A stretch of 64,000 nt of DNA from Hygrocybe punicea (Eukaryota; Basidiomycota; Agaricomycetes; Agaricales; Hygrophoraceae), in NCBI GenBank assembly GCA_963556145.1, contig OY744471.1, forward strand, positions 1,729,590 to 1,793,589. Reading direction: 5' to 3'. The notes under the pieces were generated by a model, which worked only from the letters and a program-made list of their open reading frames with translations, searched no databases and was not told the DNA's origin. A program made the position numbers and the translations under genes. Shown in pieces: positions 20,475 to 32,387 of the stretch. Numbering within the stretch: the first letter of the stretch is position 1; every line of letters starts with the position of its first letter.

Positions 20475-21848
20475 AATCCGCGTTGATGTTGCTGTGTCGC
20501 GTGAAAGCTACTACGGCCGGTCACATGATACCGTTTAACACGAAATGGTAAGTAAAGAAATATGAAAAACAAATGAAATAAATTCCTTAAAAATATCCGC
20601 GTTCACGGTTTGGACGCGGTTTGGAGCCGTTCAGGAAATCCGGCCAGCCTCGAAACCCTGAACCGAACCCGCGGTCCAGTTCAGCATTTGGCTGAACTTA
20701 GACTGAACCCCGGGTTCGGTTCGGGGTTTGAACCGGGTTCGGCTAGGTTCGGAACCGAACTACGGCAACACTAGTGGGTGCACCACCCTCCCAGCCATCC
20801 TCTCTGTTGCCGTTGTCGTGGTCTGCGTCACCATGGTCTTCTATCATCTTGTTGTTGTGGTTGGATTGTTGCAGTTGTGGTTGAACCCGACACATCATTT
20901 CGTGTGACTGAATGTCACGGGTTACCTGTCACAGGTACAGGTAATTGCATGGGTACAAATTGCTGTACCTGTACCTGCACCTGTGGCTGTACCCGCGGCA
21001 AAACCCACGGGTTTACCTGTACCCGTGCAATACACTAATTGATGATGGGGGCATGAGAAGGCGGCCTTCTATGTCCTCATCCTCATCCACCAGATCCACC
21101 ACAGAGGATGATCCACCCTCCTTGTCCTTGTGAGTATCTGAAGAAGTTGCTGCAGCATTTTCTTGTAGTAGATCCACCCTTTGTTGCGGAATGGCCACAT
21201 GATAGGCTGTAAAGATGATGAATAAGATGAATGAGCTTTAAGAGAATTATATACCTTGTTCATTGTATAGGTATTCCAAACATCCTGAGCAGCTGCACTG
21301 TCTATTCCAGCACCAGCTGTATTGTCCCAGTGAAACCCTGATGTGCCTTGATATGTTTCAATCGCTTGGTATGTCTGCTTCAGCTGTGGAATATGTCAGG
21401 AATGCTTCAACTGACATGTTTGGTACTTACCCCAGACCATTTCGTCTTGATTGTCTTGGCGGTCTTGACCAGGCCCCAGTTTAGAAGAGGTGCAATATGT
21501 TTAGCTGCATTATTGAAGGAGGTGGCCTTGAAGTTCCCCCCATCTCCTGCCTCTGCTCAGTGCTCAACCAGATAATCAACCAGTGCAGTGGTCTCTGCCT
21601 CGGTCCAGACGGTTACTTCCTTTTTCTCCATTGTAGGGAGGGCAGCCATGAGGATGGTGGTAAGTTGGGAGAAGAGGGTGGTGATGGCAGCTGCGCCAGT
21701 CCAGATATGCCGTCTTTGCTGTAATCTATGGCTGGTTGATTCTGCCATGAAGGTTTGAATAGTTTGAATCTCTGCCTAACATAAACCAGCATATTCCTCA
21801 CTTCCAAGGTGATGTTGATCTAATTTGGGGTAGCCAAACAAGCTCTTA

Positions 21849-22511
21849 GGTACTTGTTCAAGTTATGTTTTTGGAGTCTGTGACATATTGCCGAGTTTTG
21901 CACAGGGAGTTTGCACTATGTCAAGAAGATGAACAGTGATTGTCATTGCTTTTGGCCAAGAATGTGTCATGTTGTGAAATTTGATGGCATAATGGTATCC
22001 TGCATCACTCTCGGAGAGACCACATGAAAATTCCACCACAGGAGACCATTGACGAGATGAAGCGACTGTTGGAGAGACAAGGACCCAAGTGGTACAAGTT
22101 TTATGCCTGGTACGATGAAGAGCGGTTTGAAGCTTGCAGCGTTGTTGGGAGACGCATCCAGGTGGAGTTGATAATGGATAAGCAGACTTGTACATGCCTA
22201 AACAAGCTCAGTGCTGAAACCGGGATTTAGTTCGGTTCCCAGTCACATGGGAGTGCTGATCTAATACTATGGACACTTGTGAAATGCCAACTGCATTGGC
22301 AGAAACCTTGCTTGTTAGACGTGTTTGTTGTTGGGCATTAGATTTAGATTATTAATATCAATATATATCCATTTAATGCAAATAAAAATTCATACTATCT
22401 AGGTATCTAATTTCAAGTGGAGCCAAAAGAACATGTTTTCTGATGACTAAAGAATGAAAATTGTGATGGCTAAGCATCTTTTTGTGTAGCGACAATCAGG
22501 TAAGCACAGGT
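21849..22511 (-). other. Possible coding remnant, unrecognised
   Basis: The minus strand has an open stretch of about 110 codons (22195-21863) ending SESDAGYHYAIKFHNMTHSW and a following PKAMTITVHLLDIV. It lies directly beyond Harbinger-2 and on the strand of the split TPR gene, so it could be an upstream exon. No domain is recognised. 22230-22511 shows nothing. Confidence 0.25.
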
Positions 22512-22519
22512 GTTTCCTT

Positions 22520-23466
22520 TAGGGTTGACCATGGGTATGGGTCAACCCATGGTATTTCCAAAACAGGTTGCACAGGTATGGGTACAGTTGCCAAATATGG
22601 CACCCATGACCAAACCATGACCTGTACCTGTGGTTCACGGTTTTTGATGGGTTAACAACAACGATAGGGCCATACACCCTCAGGTATGTTCCTTTGACCA
22701 TTTAACACTATACTAATCCTTTTTTTTAGATAACAACAACACTGACATGAGCACAACACGCCACAGTGCCACGAGAGGCCACCTCGGCCCCACCCGTTGA
22801 CACCTTGGCCCCCTCATTAACGTGCCGATGATGACAATAACGACAACCACAATGAGAAGGCAGGAAAGAAACCAGCCAGAGAGGTGGTGTGCCCACCCTC
22901 TGGCTGTCAGATATGTCTCAGTGTCATAATATAAATTGCTGATGCCATGCTTTTTTAGTTTCATACTTTTCTTTGTTACACGATGACGATGATATGATGT
23001 GACAAGCCAGGCCGTTTGGTTGACCATGACCATGATGCACTCACCACAATGACACACTCACCACAATGACGTGCTCACTGTGATGTGCTCACCATGACAA
23101 CGCGCTCACAATGACATGCTCACCACCACCACAACAACATTGATGTCAGCTCTGGCCCAGTGGCCAGGCTGTTCTGGTGATGATGGTGGGCATTGGCAGG
23201 TGCATCAAGAGGCCAAGGGCTGCCACACTGTTGCAAAACAAACCAGCCATGTCAATTGATGTGTGCTGGATGTTTGCAACAATGTTGGGCATGCCCTGGC
23301 TCTGAAAAACCAGGGGACTGTAGGTTTGAACTGATGGGTACGGGTAACCAGGGGACTGTGGGTCAGAATGGATGGGTATGGGTTATACCTGTTTTGGGTG
23401 TGGGTTCAGCAGGTACAGGTGTGGTGTTGGCCATACCAACCCATCATGAACCTGTGGTCAACCCTA
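22520..23466. mobile_element. 947-bp hAT-like element with 8-bp duplication GTTTCCTT
   Basis: It begins TAGGGTTGACCATGGG and ends CTGTGGTCAACCCTA. GTTTCCTT is repeated exactly at 22512-22519 and 23467-23474. Subterminal zones repeat GGGTATGGG and CAGGTACAGG. A perfect inverted repeat CCAGAG-AGGTGG-TGTG-CCCACC-CTCTGG lies at about 22880-22907. No transposase frame. Confidence 0.9.
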
Positions 23467-23625
23467 GTTTCCTTTTCCTATGCCAAATATTAATAAAGCA
23501 CAATTGTCAAACATAAATTTTATACCTGACATCAGGAAATTGTTGTGGGAATGAGATAGCTATATAAGGTTGTATCTGATATGAAATCTACAACATATAT
23601 ATAATTATGATAGACATCCAGCCAA

Positions 23626-23930
23626 AGTTATATATTTCATGGTTACGAAGATGAAATCACAGCATTTTAATCAGCCTGGAATCTCATGTGGAAGGCTTAT
23701 CAGTATGCCCCCTGAAGATAATAATGATAAACTTAGGGCAATGTATATATTTCATGGTTATGAAGATGAAATCACAGCATTTTAATCAGCCTGGAATCTC
23801 ATGTGGAAGGTTTATCAGTATGCCCCCTGAAGATCATAATGATAAATTTAGGCCAACATATATATTTCATGGTTATAAAGATGAGATTATGACATATTAA
23901 TCAGCCTGAAATTCCTGTATATTTCTCAGT
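23626..23930. repeat. 115-bp tandem repeat, about 2.6 units
   Basis: The block TATATTTCATGGTTA..AAGATGA then AATCAGCCTGGAATCTCATG starts at 23636, 23751 and 23866, exactly 115 bp apart. The third unit is shorter and more diverged. A/T-rich, no coding signal. Confidence 0.9.
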
Positions 23931-24249
23931 CTGCTCTTTCTATCATGACAGCAACTCAGTCATTTAGATATTCACAGCTCATGGTTGGGGTTGTGGACAA
24001 TATAACAACTTTCTGCTATTTCATGGTAATGTACAACAGGTGGATGAATTTATGGCAGACTTGTCTTAATTTACAAGGCCTTATCAAACAACATCATTTG
24101 GTCAATGGATGGCTCAGACAATATTCAACAACAAACTGCTGATACTGAATCAACAACTAGTTACTAGTTGACAAGCTCAGACTTATTAGCACACAAGGAA
24201 TCACTTGGGACATAACATGAACATTTCTTCATTTGAATTACTGACAATG

Positions 24250-25512
24250 TCACTGCGCGTCATTATGATTATGGTCACCATTCCCCAATTGAGCCTGCTT
24301 TTGGGCCTGCCGCTTCTGCTTGATACGAGCCAGTGCACTGCCTTCAATAGGATTTCTGGACTCGGTGACCAAGTGAGGAAAGATTTGTCTATCAATGTAT
24401 TAGTATGCAGACAATGCTATTCTCACCTGTTCCACCATTCAAGAAAGGCTTGAACTTCTTTGTTCTCCTCTATATCCTCCAGTAAATCCAACAGACTGTT
24501 ATAAAAGTTTTCTGAGTCGGTGATGGAATTGGTGCAAGAGAATGTGTTGGTGGAGCAAAGTGCAAAGTGAACCTGTGGAAGTCATCAGTGAAGCACATTG
24601 TGATCAACCTCAAGACCTACTTGTGTAGCAATATATACTAATGAGGCTTTGGTGACGAATGTCATGCCATGGATACATCTGTTACCAGACTTAGTTGCTC
24701 TTAACTCATCCTCATTGACAGAGCTGGGAGAGGTGAAGATGTGTTTGTAGGCCTTCAAAATCTGAAGTCAATGTCATGGTGCTGCATTAAACAATTCTGA
24801 CGCACTGATACTAAGAGTTAACTTCTCAAGAGGCCATTCCAGGGATCTTCCGGGTCATATGTGAGGTCAGCATAAAGAAAGAGAGGCCATTGATCTCCTC
24901 ACACATGCATCTCACCACTGCGAAGCTTCTCCCTGGTCCTATAAAGTGACTGGTGAGCACAATCCAATTTCCACAATGGTTTGGAACACCTACATCGGTA
25001 CAGACAAATCAATGCCAGCTGGACATAGCAATGCACCTGTTTGATCATGATGAAAGCCACGATCGTTCTTGATTTTACGACTGAGAGGGGGGGTGAGAGT
25101 TTGGCCCTTGGGGGTTATCCAATTGACTATAGCACTTTTCATCCCTTTCATATCATCAGCTCGGGATCCATTCATTCCCTTTTGTACCTATGGAATGAAA
25201 TTTACAGAGTGAACAACAAATTAACTCACATTGTCATCTTACCAGTTCAGCCATCAACACAACCTCCTCCAGGGAGGCATTGAGCAACCTGTCTTGAAGG
25301 CCGGGGCAAAGGTTGAGTAAATCCTGGAAGATAGCTGGCTCATGACACTCCCTAGGTCATTGGCACCAATATTGGTTAATCCAATGGCAGATAAATGGTC
25401 ATACTTAGCGGACAGTAATTCTATGTTGATTTCCTTGTTGTTGGCGACGCGTTCCAAGCCATTGGTGAGAAGAACTTTGATGTTGCAGAAAGCGTATACT
25501 ACACATCCAACA
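24250..25512 (-). CDS. DUF6698-domain protein, 5' end at or beyond Harbinger-3
   Basis: Minus-strand exons read in order: NKEINIELLSAKYDHLSAIG (25430), FQDLLNLCPGLQDRLLNAS (25325), MNGSRADDMKGMKSAIVNWI then TPKG (25175), NDRGFHHDQTGALLCPAGID (25080), SGNRCIHGMTFVTKASLVYI (24690), and ATQVHFALCSTNTFSCTNSI, DSENFYNSLLDLLEDIEEN, FLEWWNR. The end is ESRNPIEGSALARIKQKRQA, with TGA at 24250. This order is characteristic of the Agaricomycete DUF6698 family, whose function is unknown. Introns of 50-60 bp separate the blocks. The Harbinger element at 25516 sits next to the first visible exon, so the true start is either lost or lies past 28546. Confidence 0.6.
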
Positions 25513-25658
25513 TTAGGGCCTGTTCAGTAACTCGGTAACCAAACACTCCTCATTGTTTCCGAGACATGCCGGACATGCCGGACATTGCTGACAAACTCCG
25601 TTTCCTTTCTGAGCTGCGCGCATACTATCCGTTATCATTTCATTGTTGCCTCAGCGCA

Positions 25659-26991
25659 ATGGCTGACTCTGATTCCAATTCTGATTCTGACGTCTTTGGC
25701 GTTGGTATTGACGATCTGGCCATTGTTGGTCTTTTTGGCTTTCTTTGTCGTACTGCTGTGGCCTGGGCTGAGACTTACTACGACAAAATTCCTCATCACA
25801 ATTCTGCATTCTCTGGAGTTGCGTGGGTCAATGAACTCATGACGGGGCACCCTGATCGCATCAAAATCACTCTTGGAGTACATCTCCGGGTGTTCCAAGC
25901 CCTTCTTAAAACACTACGCAAGATGGGCTATAAGGATACGAAACACGTCACCCTACCCGAGCAGCTTGCGATCTTCCTTCATGCATGCGTCACCGATAAC
26001 ACAATTCGACAACTTAGTGAGCGGTTCCAACATGCCAATGGTACCATATCCAAGTCAGTTCCCCCATCCCCATTAATTTCAAGTTTAATGACCACCTTAC
26101 CACAGCTGCTTCCGCAGGATGCTTCTCGCCTTTTCATCCTCACCGTTCTATATGAAATATGTCACTCTTCCAAAGTGCGGTGATCCCACTGCCCCTGAAA
26201 TATCCAGCAATCCAAAATTTTTCCCGTACTTCACTGACGTGTTGGGTGCCGTCGATGGCACTCACATCAATTGCGTCCCACCCAAAGCTGATCGAGCTGC
26301 ATCCCGTAATCGCAAAGGGTTCTTGTCCCAGAACTGCCTGATGGCATGTTCGTTCGACATGCAATTTGTTTATGTTCTCAGTGGATGGGATGGGTCAGTA
26401 GCTGATGCCGCAATCTACAATGACGCTCGCCGCCACGACTTCCAAATCCCCCCCGGCAAGTACTACCTCACTGATGTGGGTTTCGCACTTACACAACAAC
26501 TCTTGATTCCCTATCGCGGCCAATGTTATCATCTTGATGAATGGCGACGCGGAGATCGAGCACCGATGAATGAAGAAGAATTATTTAATCTTCGTCATTC
26601 GTCTGCTCGAAATGTGGTGGAACGAATATTTGGTGTCCTAAAACATCGTTTCTGGCTCCTCCTCCTACCCCCCGAATATAGCCTGAAGGTGCAAGCTCGC
26701 ATTCCACCAGCCCTCTGCGCCCTCCATAATTTCATCCGCCGATACGACCACACTGATGCAGAGGACTATAATGATGACCAGGACATACTCCCTCCCCACG
26801 TCGATCCAGATGTCTTTGGAATGCTTTCGGATGGATTGCCGAGCCGTGCATCTCGCGAAGCGGCATCTGACATGCGAGATGTTATGGCAGAAAAGATGTG
26901 GTTGGATTACAACCAATTCCTTCAAGAAAGGGAGGCCCGTGAGCAGGAGGCGAGGGAAGCCCGGGAAAGGCTGATGACAGTGTCTCTGTAA
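25659..26991 (+). CDS. Harbinger-3 transposase (DDE_Tnp_4 type)
   Basis: The frame is open from inside the terminal repeat; ATG at 25659 (MADSDSNSDSDVFGVGIDDL) is the first start outside it. Exon 1 runs to about 26051 (RQLSERFQHANGTISN). A 60-bp intron (GTCAGT..CCACAG) leads to CFRRMLLAFSSSPF. Catalytic residues are D in GAVDGTHINCVP (about 26250), D in GSVADAAIYNDA (about 26400) and E in NVVERIFGVLKHRF (about 26620), the triad of the family. A charged tail (EREAREQEAREARERL) ends at 26991. Total about 420 aa, a normal length, with no stops seen. It excises and reinserts the element, probably with the Myb-like partner. Confidence 0.85.
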
Positions 26992-27157
26992 TTTTTTTTT
27001 GCCATGTACTCCGAATCTTTTTTGCCATGTATTTTGCTCAGAACAATACTATGAGACCGCTCTTTCTTTTGGACCGTCGATATCATTTGTGAGGTATAGA
27101 AAAATACAAAGGTACAGAAAAATACTGAGGCTGGCAAGTAAAAAAGTAAAAAAAGAA

Positions 27158-28441
27158 TTATTGGGGGAGGGGGGGTGGAGCGGCAAAGTCAGGAATCATG
27201 CGGCCAACCTTCTCAAGCTCTCTCTTAATCCAGAGCCGGTGCAGGCTGTCTCTGCGGATACCAAGGTAGGTTTGCGCCCGTATGGGACTCTCTGCGAACA
27301 AGTCGAACATGGCAATCATCGTGTTGTCATCAAGATATTTATCCTTTTCCTGCAATAATTCTTGGGCTGCCTGCCTAACTTGAGCATCGGAAGGGTCGGG
27401 TGGGGGTGGACGGGGCAGGATCTCTGCCCGACGGATTTTGTGCTCGGACATAGTGCGTAGAGTGGTGTTGAATGTCGACATTTCCTCCCTGATGCCGTTT
27501 AAGGCGACAAAACCAGTTATACGAGCACGCTTGGAGGCGCTTCCCTCGGTATCGATGAGAGAGGATATTGTTAGATCTGATACGGATGCGGATGTCGAAG
27601 TTGGTGTTTCTTTACATTTCTTCCCCTTACCTGGTCGAGGGGGACTTGGGGGCAGGGAGGAAGGCGGAGGGGGATGGCTCTCATCGGGTGATGAATCACT
27701 ATGTCCTTCATGATTTCCTTCTCCTGACGAAGAGGGGGAGCTGAGTACTGCACCCTGGGAAGTAGACTGTGAGGGCCGGTAAACTTTTTCCCCCTTCCCA
27801 TGGGATGGCATCAATTGCTGCATATCGACATAGAGGTCCCAGCCCTTGTTGCGGAAGGGACGGGCTTTGGGATGTTTCTACATGACTGTCAATGGAATAG
27901 AGAGAAGAGGGCAGATAATAATACCTCGATATATTTATCCCAGACCGGCTGAGTGTTCTCATCGATGTTAAGCCCACACGTATGGTCCCAGGGTAAGCCA
28001 GACAGTCTTGTGAGATGCTCCACGTCATGATAGATCTCCCTTAACTGAATTGAAACATCAGCATACTATTATTACAAGTCAGAAGTCACTCACCCTCCCC
28101 CATCTAGATTTGCAAGAAGCGGCCGACTTGGGAATCCCCTTTTCAGGGGGGGTTTTGGCCATTGCAGCAGCAGCAGCATTTCAGGTTGCTGCCTTGAAAT
28201 TTGCACCATCACCCGCCTCTGCCTTGTGCTGCAGGAGGAAATCGATAAGGAAACCAGTTTCTTTGTCACTCCACCGTGACTGCAGGCGAGGTGTCTTGTC
28301 ACCAGAGTTCTCTCCACCCGCCTTACCCTTAGCCTTGGCCTTTGACTTTGACTTTGACTTTGAGGCTGATGCCATTGGAGATGGGGGAGATACAATGATA
28401 TGAGGAGAAGGGGGGTCAGCCATAGGGGGCGGCTCCGCCAT
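27158..28441 (-). CDS. Harbinger-3 Myb/SANT-like partner protein
   Basis: From ATG at 28441 (MAEPPPMADPPSPHIIVSPP), a basic KSKSKSKAKAKGKA stretch (possible nuclear signal) precedes the Myb/SANT-like domain: QSRWSDKETGFLIDFLLQHK, AEAGDGANFKAAT, then after a short intron KSRWGRLREIYHDVEHLTRL and WDHTCGLNIDENTQPVWDKY. The C-terminal exon (about 27823-27158) is Ser/Pro-rich, then TPTSTSASVSDLTISSLIDT and a helical end WIKRELEKVGRMIPDFAAPP. Two or three introns are needed. Partner proteins of this type bind the terminal repeats and bring the transposase into the nucleus. Confidence 0.75.
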
Positions 28442-28546
28442 AGGAACAGAACAAGAGGCGGAGTTTGTCAGCAATGTCCGGCATGTCCGGCATGTCTCGG
28501 AAACAATGAGGAGTGTTTGGTTACCGAGTTACTGAACAGGCCCTTA

Positions 28547-30639
28547 TGGCCACAATGAATGAGGGATCAGTGAGTGTCCTGGCGATGGGAAATAAACAGG
28601 TAGACTGCAATGCTGGAAGCTGTTGGAGACATATGACTTTTTTCGAGCTCCTTGCTGTAAGGTGTCATCATGGGGTCATCGTCCAGTAACTGGGGTAGAT
28701 TCCCGAGACATGGATTGTTGTAGTAGTAAAGGAAGGAGTGATGTGAAGGCTGAACTTGAACATGATGCTTTAATGCTTGCTGGGAATGGAGTTTAAAGTT
28801 GCACTGAGAAGTTGAAGACAATTACTAAACGCGTCAAAGGAATATCTGCGCTACAAGAGCAAGGCTACAATGGCATTTGATGGGTTTAATATGAGCGGAG
28901 TATCAAATGTGAGAGACACACCTTCATGTACCAAGCTAGTATGAGAAAGGCACGAGTCATGAACCATCCCCATCAAAAACCTGGAGTGGCAACAGAAGCC
29001 CAGTGATACTTGCGCCAATTACAACATGTCTGGCTATGACCCCAAAGGATGCCTTGCACACCTAGCAGCCCACTTTTATGGGCCTGATTGGAACCTGGAA
29101 TATCCTGCCAAGCAATTTGTTGGCAAACCTCAGCCTCCCCATTATGGCCCTCCAGCTCCATATCAAGTGCCACATCTTCCTCCCAGATTTCGGCCCCAGA
29201 TGCCTCCAGAGTACTATGGATGCCCTTGTCCCCTATTTCTCTCACTGCTGATCTGCTTCAATCCAAGCATCTTTGGGGAATTGTGGTATGCCAAGAGGGT
29301 CACTTCTTCAGCATGTGAGTACAACAAGTCAAAGATAGATATACAAAATGACTCTCTGTTCTCAGAAGATATAAATTGCAGATGTGATTTGATTGCCAAT
29401 GAGTTGGCTACTGAGGATGGGTTTGAATGGGAGATGGATTCTGATACAACCAGTAACTAAAAAAATTGGTGTATGGTTGACTTTTTTTGTGAGCCCAGAA
29501 AGGGATGCAGGGACTGTCATACAATAGTTGCATATGGTGTAATGCATAAGGGGTATGCTGTGACACAAGATTAAGATGAGGTTAGCGGTACCAAACCAAA
29601 TGCTTTGTCAATAAAATGAGCACTAGACCTGATGTTGAGAGTCTGGTTCCACCAGATTTGGAATCAGGTGAACCATTATCAAATTTCAGACTTGTGTCAC
29701 TGAGTATATAGCCCTCCAGTTGCTGATGCCATGCTGAAAGCAATAGAGTTAGATATGGGTCAGGCTTTGCATTCAGGTTGAAGCACTGTATTACTCACAA
29801 CATTACATCCATCAACCAGCACTGAATTGTCCATTTCTTCCTTCACTTCTTTTCTTGGCTTAGCATGGGATTGTCACGGTCACCGTTATTTTTCATATCT
29901 TGCCCCTCTTTTCAGGCGTCAGACCGGACATCTTTGCAACTTGAACATGGGACTAGATTCCAGTATCATCTCGGAAACTCCAAGCTGGAACCAATTGTGG
30001 GGAAGAAGGTAGAGCAAGGGATACACATCTCGGTTAAATGGCTGATGGAGTAGGTGTAGTTCCCATGGACGATGATGAGAGCGGTGAATGAAAAGGTCAA
30101 TGAGGACAGAGAACACATTGAGTCCTTTGGTCTGGACATGGGGGTGCCACACTGCAAATATTGTGGTTAGGAAGATGATTGCGAGCAAGGAAAAGGGATT
30201 GGGCATAAGGAATATTATTAGCAGTCGACCTCAACATGTTCACAAAAAGGCCACAACCGCCAACTTTTCCAAGCAGTGAGAACAACAGGGTAGCTCAGAA
30301 TTGAAGGCTGGTGTCTTGCAAGCTGGGCCTCACCACAGCTCAAGACGAAAAAACACCAGACTGCCAGAGGCACAATGCTCAGGGAGAAGCCTAAATGATG
30401 TCAAGAACAATTAAAATTTCCTGAGAACAAGAAACTTACCAGTGATGCATGGAATGCGTCTTGCTGCAAAACATGAGTTTTACATGTTGCAGAGTTGATA
30501 AAACTCACCCACAGGGCATAGATAGAAGATCAATGAGCACCACTGGCATTGTTGAAGCAATTGAGGCAGAGTGCATCCAGCTTTATTAAATCTTGCCTAG
30601 GGACCTCACTGAGGTAGGATTCTTTGCACTCGCACCTCC
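28547..30639. other. No firmly supported gene
   Basis: A 144-codon plus-strand frame (29026-29460) is proline-rich at its start (PQPPHYGPPAPYQVPHLPPR) and ends EWEMDSDTTSN. It has no recognised domain and no clear splice structure. Minus-strand pieces near 28567-28820 might be upstream exons of the DUF6698 gene, but they carry none of its motifs. The rest shows nothing. Confidence 0.3.
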
Positions 30640-31171
30640 TGTCATATCTATGCAACTCTGAAGAATTCCGATGAACTCTGCTCTGGACTTTTCCGCCGTT
30701 TTATCTTATCTTATCCTCTCACATACATTATTGTTCCTTTCCTTGTTTATACTCTATTCTTCTTCATCTCCATTTCTCCAAACTCCTATCCGTTCTTTCC
30801 CATTGTTTACTTGTCACCATACATAGCAACCTTTTGTTACTTTTATCCTTCTCCAAACTCTGGTTCCCCTTCCGGAGTTCTTATTATCTTTACATTACTA
30901 GGGACTTAACAATTAGTTTACCAAGTATATAAGTTAGAACTACAAGTCCTGTAACTCTGTTCTAAAAATCAACTTGCCTCATCATTAAACTTAGGGCTTC
31001 ACATTAAGCTCACTATTAGTCTCTGTCTTTAGTCTGAACCTTCAGACTAATTCCACTCCGTCCACTTGTGCTTACTCAGTACGACTCAAGGAAGTAGCAT
31101 AACTACTTTGAGAGTTCACACCTCCGGTCCTCTGACAACTCCATTCTGCCCGGAGTTGCACATCTCTAACA
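30640..31171 (+). repeat. 5' LTR of copy 1, with TATA box and self-priming site
   Basis: TATATAAG at 30926-30933 precedes GTTCTAAAAAT (30959-30969) by about 33 bases. The complement ATTTTTAGAAC lies three bases past the LTR (31174-31184). This is the layout expected for a transcript whose first 11 bases prime reverse transcription. Confidence 0.8.
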
Positions 31172-31217
31172 GTATTTTTAGAACAACTCTTGAGCCATAC
31201 TCTCTTTCTTTTTTATC

Positions 31218-32387
31218 ATGTCTTTCCAAGGTTTCTCGTGATGAAGAACTCCCACATGTTACTGACTCACTCAACCTGAGAGTTTCCTTGAATGCACAAC
31301 CATCACTCCGGTTTCTCTGCTGGGAGAAACCCACACTCCAACAAATGAACCACTTCTGCACCCCGTCTTTGAAGCAAACAATCCTCTTGGACCAGGCAAT
31401 GCAAACTGCAATGACACTAATCTCGTGGACGCCATCACCCTCCTAGCCACCACTCTCCGAAATAAAGGAGACGATAAACAACGTACCAAAGTCTAAGAAC
31501 TGGATACGTTTGATGCCTCCGACCCAACAAAACTCTGTCCCTTCCTGGTTCAGTGTCAACTGAACTTCAATGATCGACCGACCACTTTCCAAATGGATGG
31601 CACCAAAGTCAATTTTGCCCTGTCCCATCTCAAAGGTATTGTGCTCGCATGGTTCGAGCCCTACCTTTTGGAGAATCCGGACACTGACTCCTATCCGCTG
31701 GACTTCATGTCTGATTACAGAGATTTCTGCATGGAGCTGCAGAATAATTTTGGACCCCTGGATCCTAAGGGTAGTGCCGAGAACGAGTTAGAAAACCTTG
31801 CAATGAAGGACAACCAACGAATTGCAAAGTATATTGTTAATTTCAACCATCTCACTATGCAGACTGGCTGGGACATCGGTGCCTTGTGGCACTCTTTTTA
31901 TCGAGGACTTCTGGATCGCCTCAAAGACCAACTAGCCCAATCCAAGAAACCAAGGAACCTTTACAAGCTGAAGGATAAGGCTCAACTCCTTGATGCCAGG
32001 TATTGGGAATGGAAATCGGAGATTTCCCATGCTTCCGGATCCTCCTCCGCCAAAGCCTCCACTTCCGAGGCCAAGTCTTCAATGGACAAGGCCTCTGAGA
32101 AAAAATCTCCTGCCAAAGCTACCAACTCCAGTAGCACCTCCTCCACCACTCCGATAACCCCTCCTGCCTACGCCAATAAGCTGGGCAAGGACGGAAAACT
32201 CAAGCCCGCAGAACGCCAACGCCACATCGACAACAAACTCTGCATTATATGCAGAGGAGCAGGACACATGGCCAAGGATTGTACCAAAGCCAAGTATATG
32301 TCTTCTCGTGTTGCTGCTCATGCCGACTCTACTTCCTCCACACCCCCCATCTCTAGTTCCGATTCTCCAATGCAGTCAGAAAAATAG
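31218..32387 (+). pseudogene. Gag of copy 1
   Basis: It starts ATG TCT TTC CAA GGT TTC TCG TGA, so it stops after seven codons where copy 2 continues. From 31593 the frame is open for 264 aa: capsid-like LENPDTDSYPLDFMSDYRDF and a zinc knuckle CIICRGAGHMAKDC at about 32240. It ends EKTAG-like (GAAAAATAG), the same sequence at which copy 2 changes frame. Confidence 0.85.

Larger units (their letters stand above)
19216..20773 (-). mobile_element. CAG/CTG-rich hAT-like element, copy B (nested)
   Basis: The ends are TAGTGTTGCCGAAGTTCAG and GAACTACGGCAACACTA, with GGTTC/GAACC-rich subterminal sequence. It is the same family as 49061-50485, in opposite orientation. On the minus strand: a conserved leader (CGTGTTAAACGGTATCATG), a palindrome (20448-20474), then an intron with donor GTAAGT (about 20443), branch TTACTAATG and acceptor GCGACAG (about 20397). 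A CAG-triplet exon of about 900 bp follows. No matching target duplication is seen (ACCGGTAT against GTGGGTGC). Confidence 0.8.
18733..21037. mobile_element. hAT-like element with 8-bp duplication ATTGATGA (outer)
   Basis: Termini are TAGTGTATTGCACAGG and ACCCGTGCAATACACTA. The target ATTGATGA is repeated exactly at 18725-18732 and 21038-21045. Subterminal zones repeat GGGTATGGG/ACCCATACCC and GGTACAGGT words, and GTGGGTGCACCACCC occurs at about 20775. Net length without the nested 1558-bp element is about 747 bp. No transposase is encoded. Eight-base duplications fit hAT, or Zisupton/KDZ-type, elements. Confidence 0.85.
18308..21748 (-). pseudogene. Harbinger-2 Myb/SANT-like partner, split by nested transposons
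   Basis: The 5' part (21748-21046) encodes VTVWTEAETTALVDYLVEH, a stop, then AEAGDGGNFKATSFNNAAKH, the Myb/SANT-like domain. It ends GRLLMPPSSI at the insertion point. The 3' part (18724-18308) resumes NSSKRKLDALQEGLSANHSQ and ends WHQWIADYLTKYL. Joining the two halves with one copy of ATTGATGA restores the frame. The same late-helix ending (DQKIALASLFMDN) resembles the end of the partner in element 3. Confidence 0.65.
16517..21845. mobile_element. PIF/Harbinger-type transposon 2
   Basis: It is flanked by TTA at 16514-16516 and 21846-21848. Terminal repeats of about 85 bp start GAGCT....GGCTACCCCAAATTAG and are inverted at the right end, with an internal TTAGGCAGAGATTCAAAC block. It encodes a transposase (+, 16689-18033) and a Myb-like partner (-, 21748-18308). 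The latter is interrupted by the nested hAT-like elements at 18733-21037. Without the insertion the element would be about 3.0 kb, like element 3. Confidence 0.85.
25516..28543. mobile_element. Complete PIF/Harbinger transposon 3 (3028 bp)
   Basis: TTA at 25513-25515 and 28544-28546. The terminal inverted repeats are 85 bp, apparently identical, starting GGGCCTGTTCAGTAACTCGG, and contain tandem GACATGCCG words. It encodes a transposase (+) and a Myb/SANT-like protein (-) in convergent orientation, both open. All parts needed by an autonomous element are present, which makes it the best candidate for recent activity here. Confidence 0.93.

Noticed and set aside
19216..20773. Target duplication for element B
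   Set aside because: The flanks ACCGGTAT and GTGGGTGC do not match. Termini are clear, but the insertion site was probably altered later.
23626..23930. CRISPR-like array
   Set aside because: Units are contiguous 115-bp tandem repeats without unique spacers, in a eukaryotic genome.
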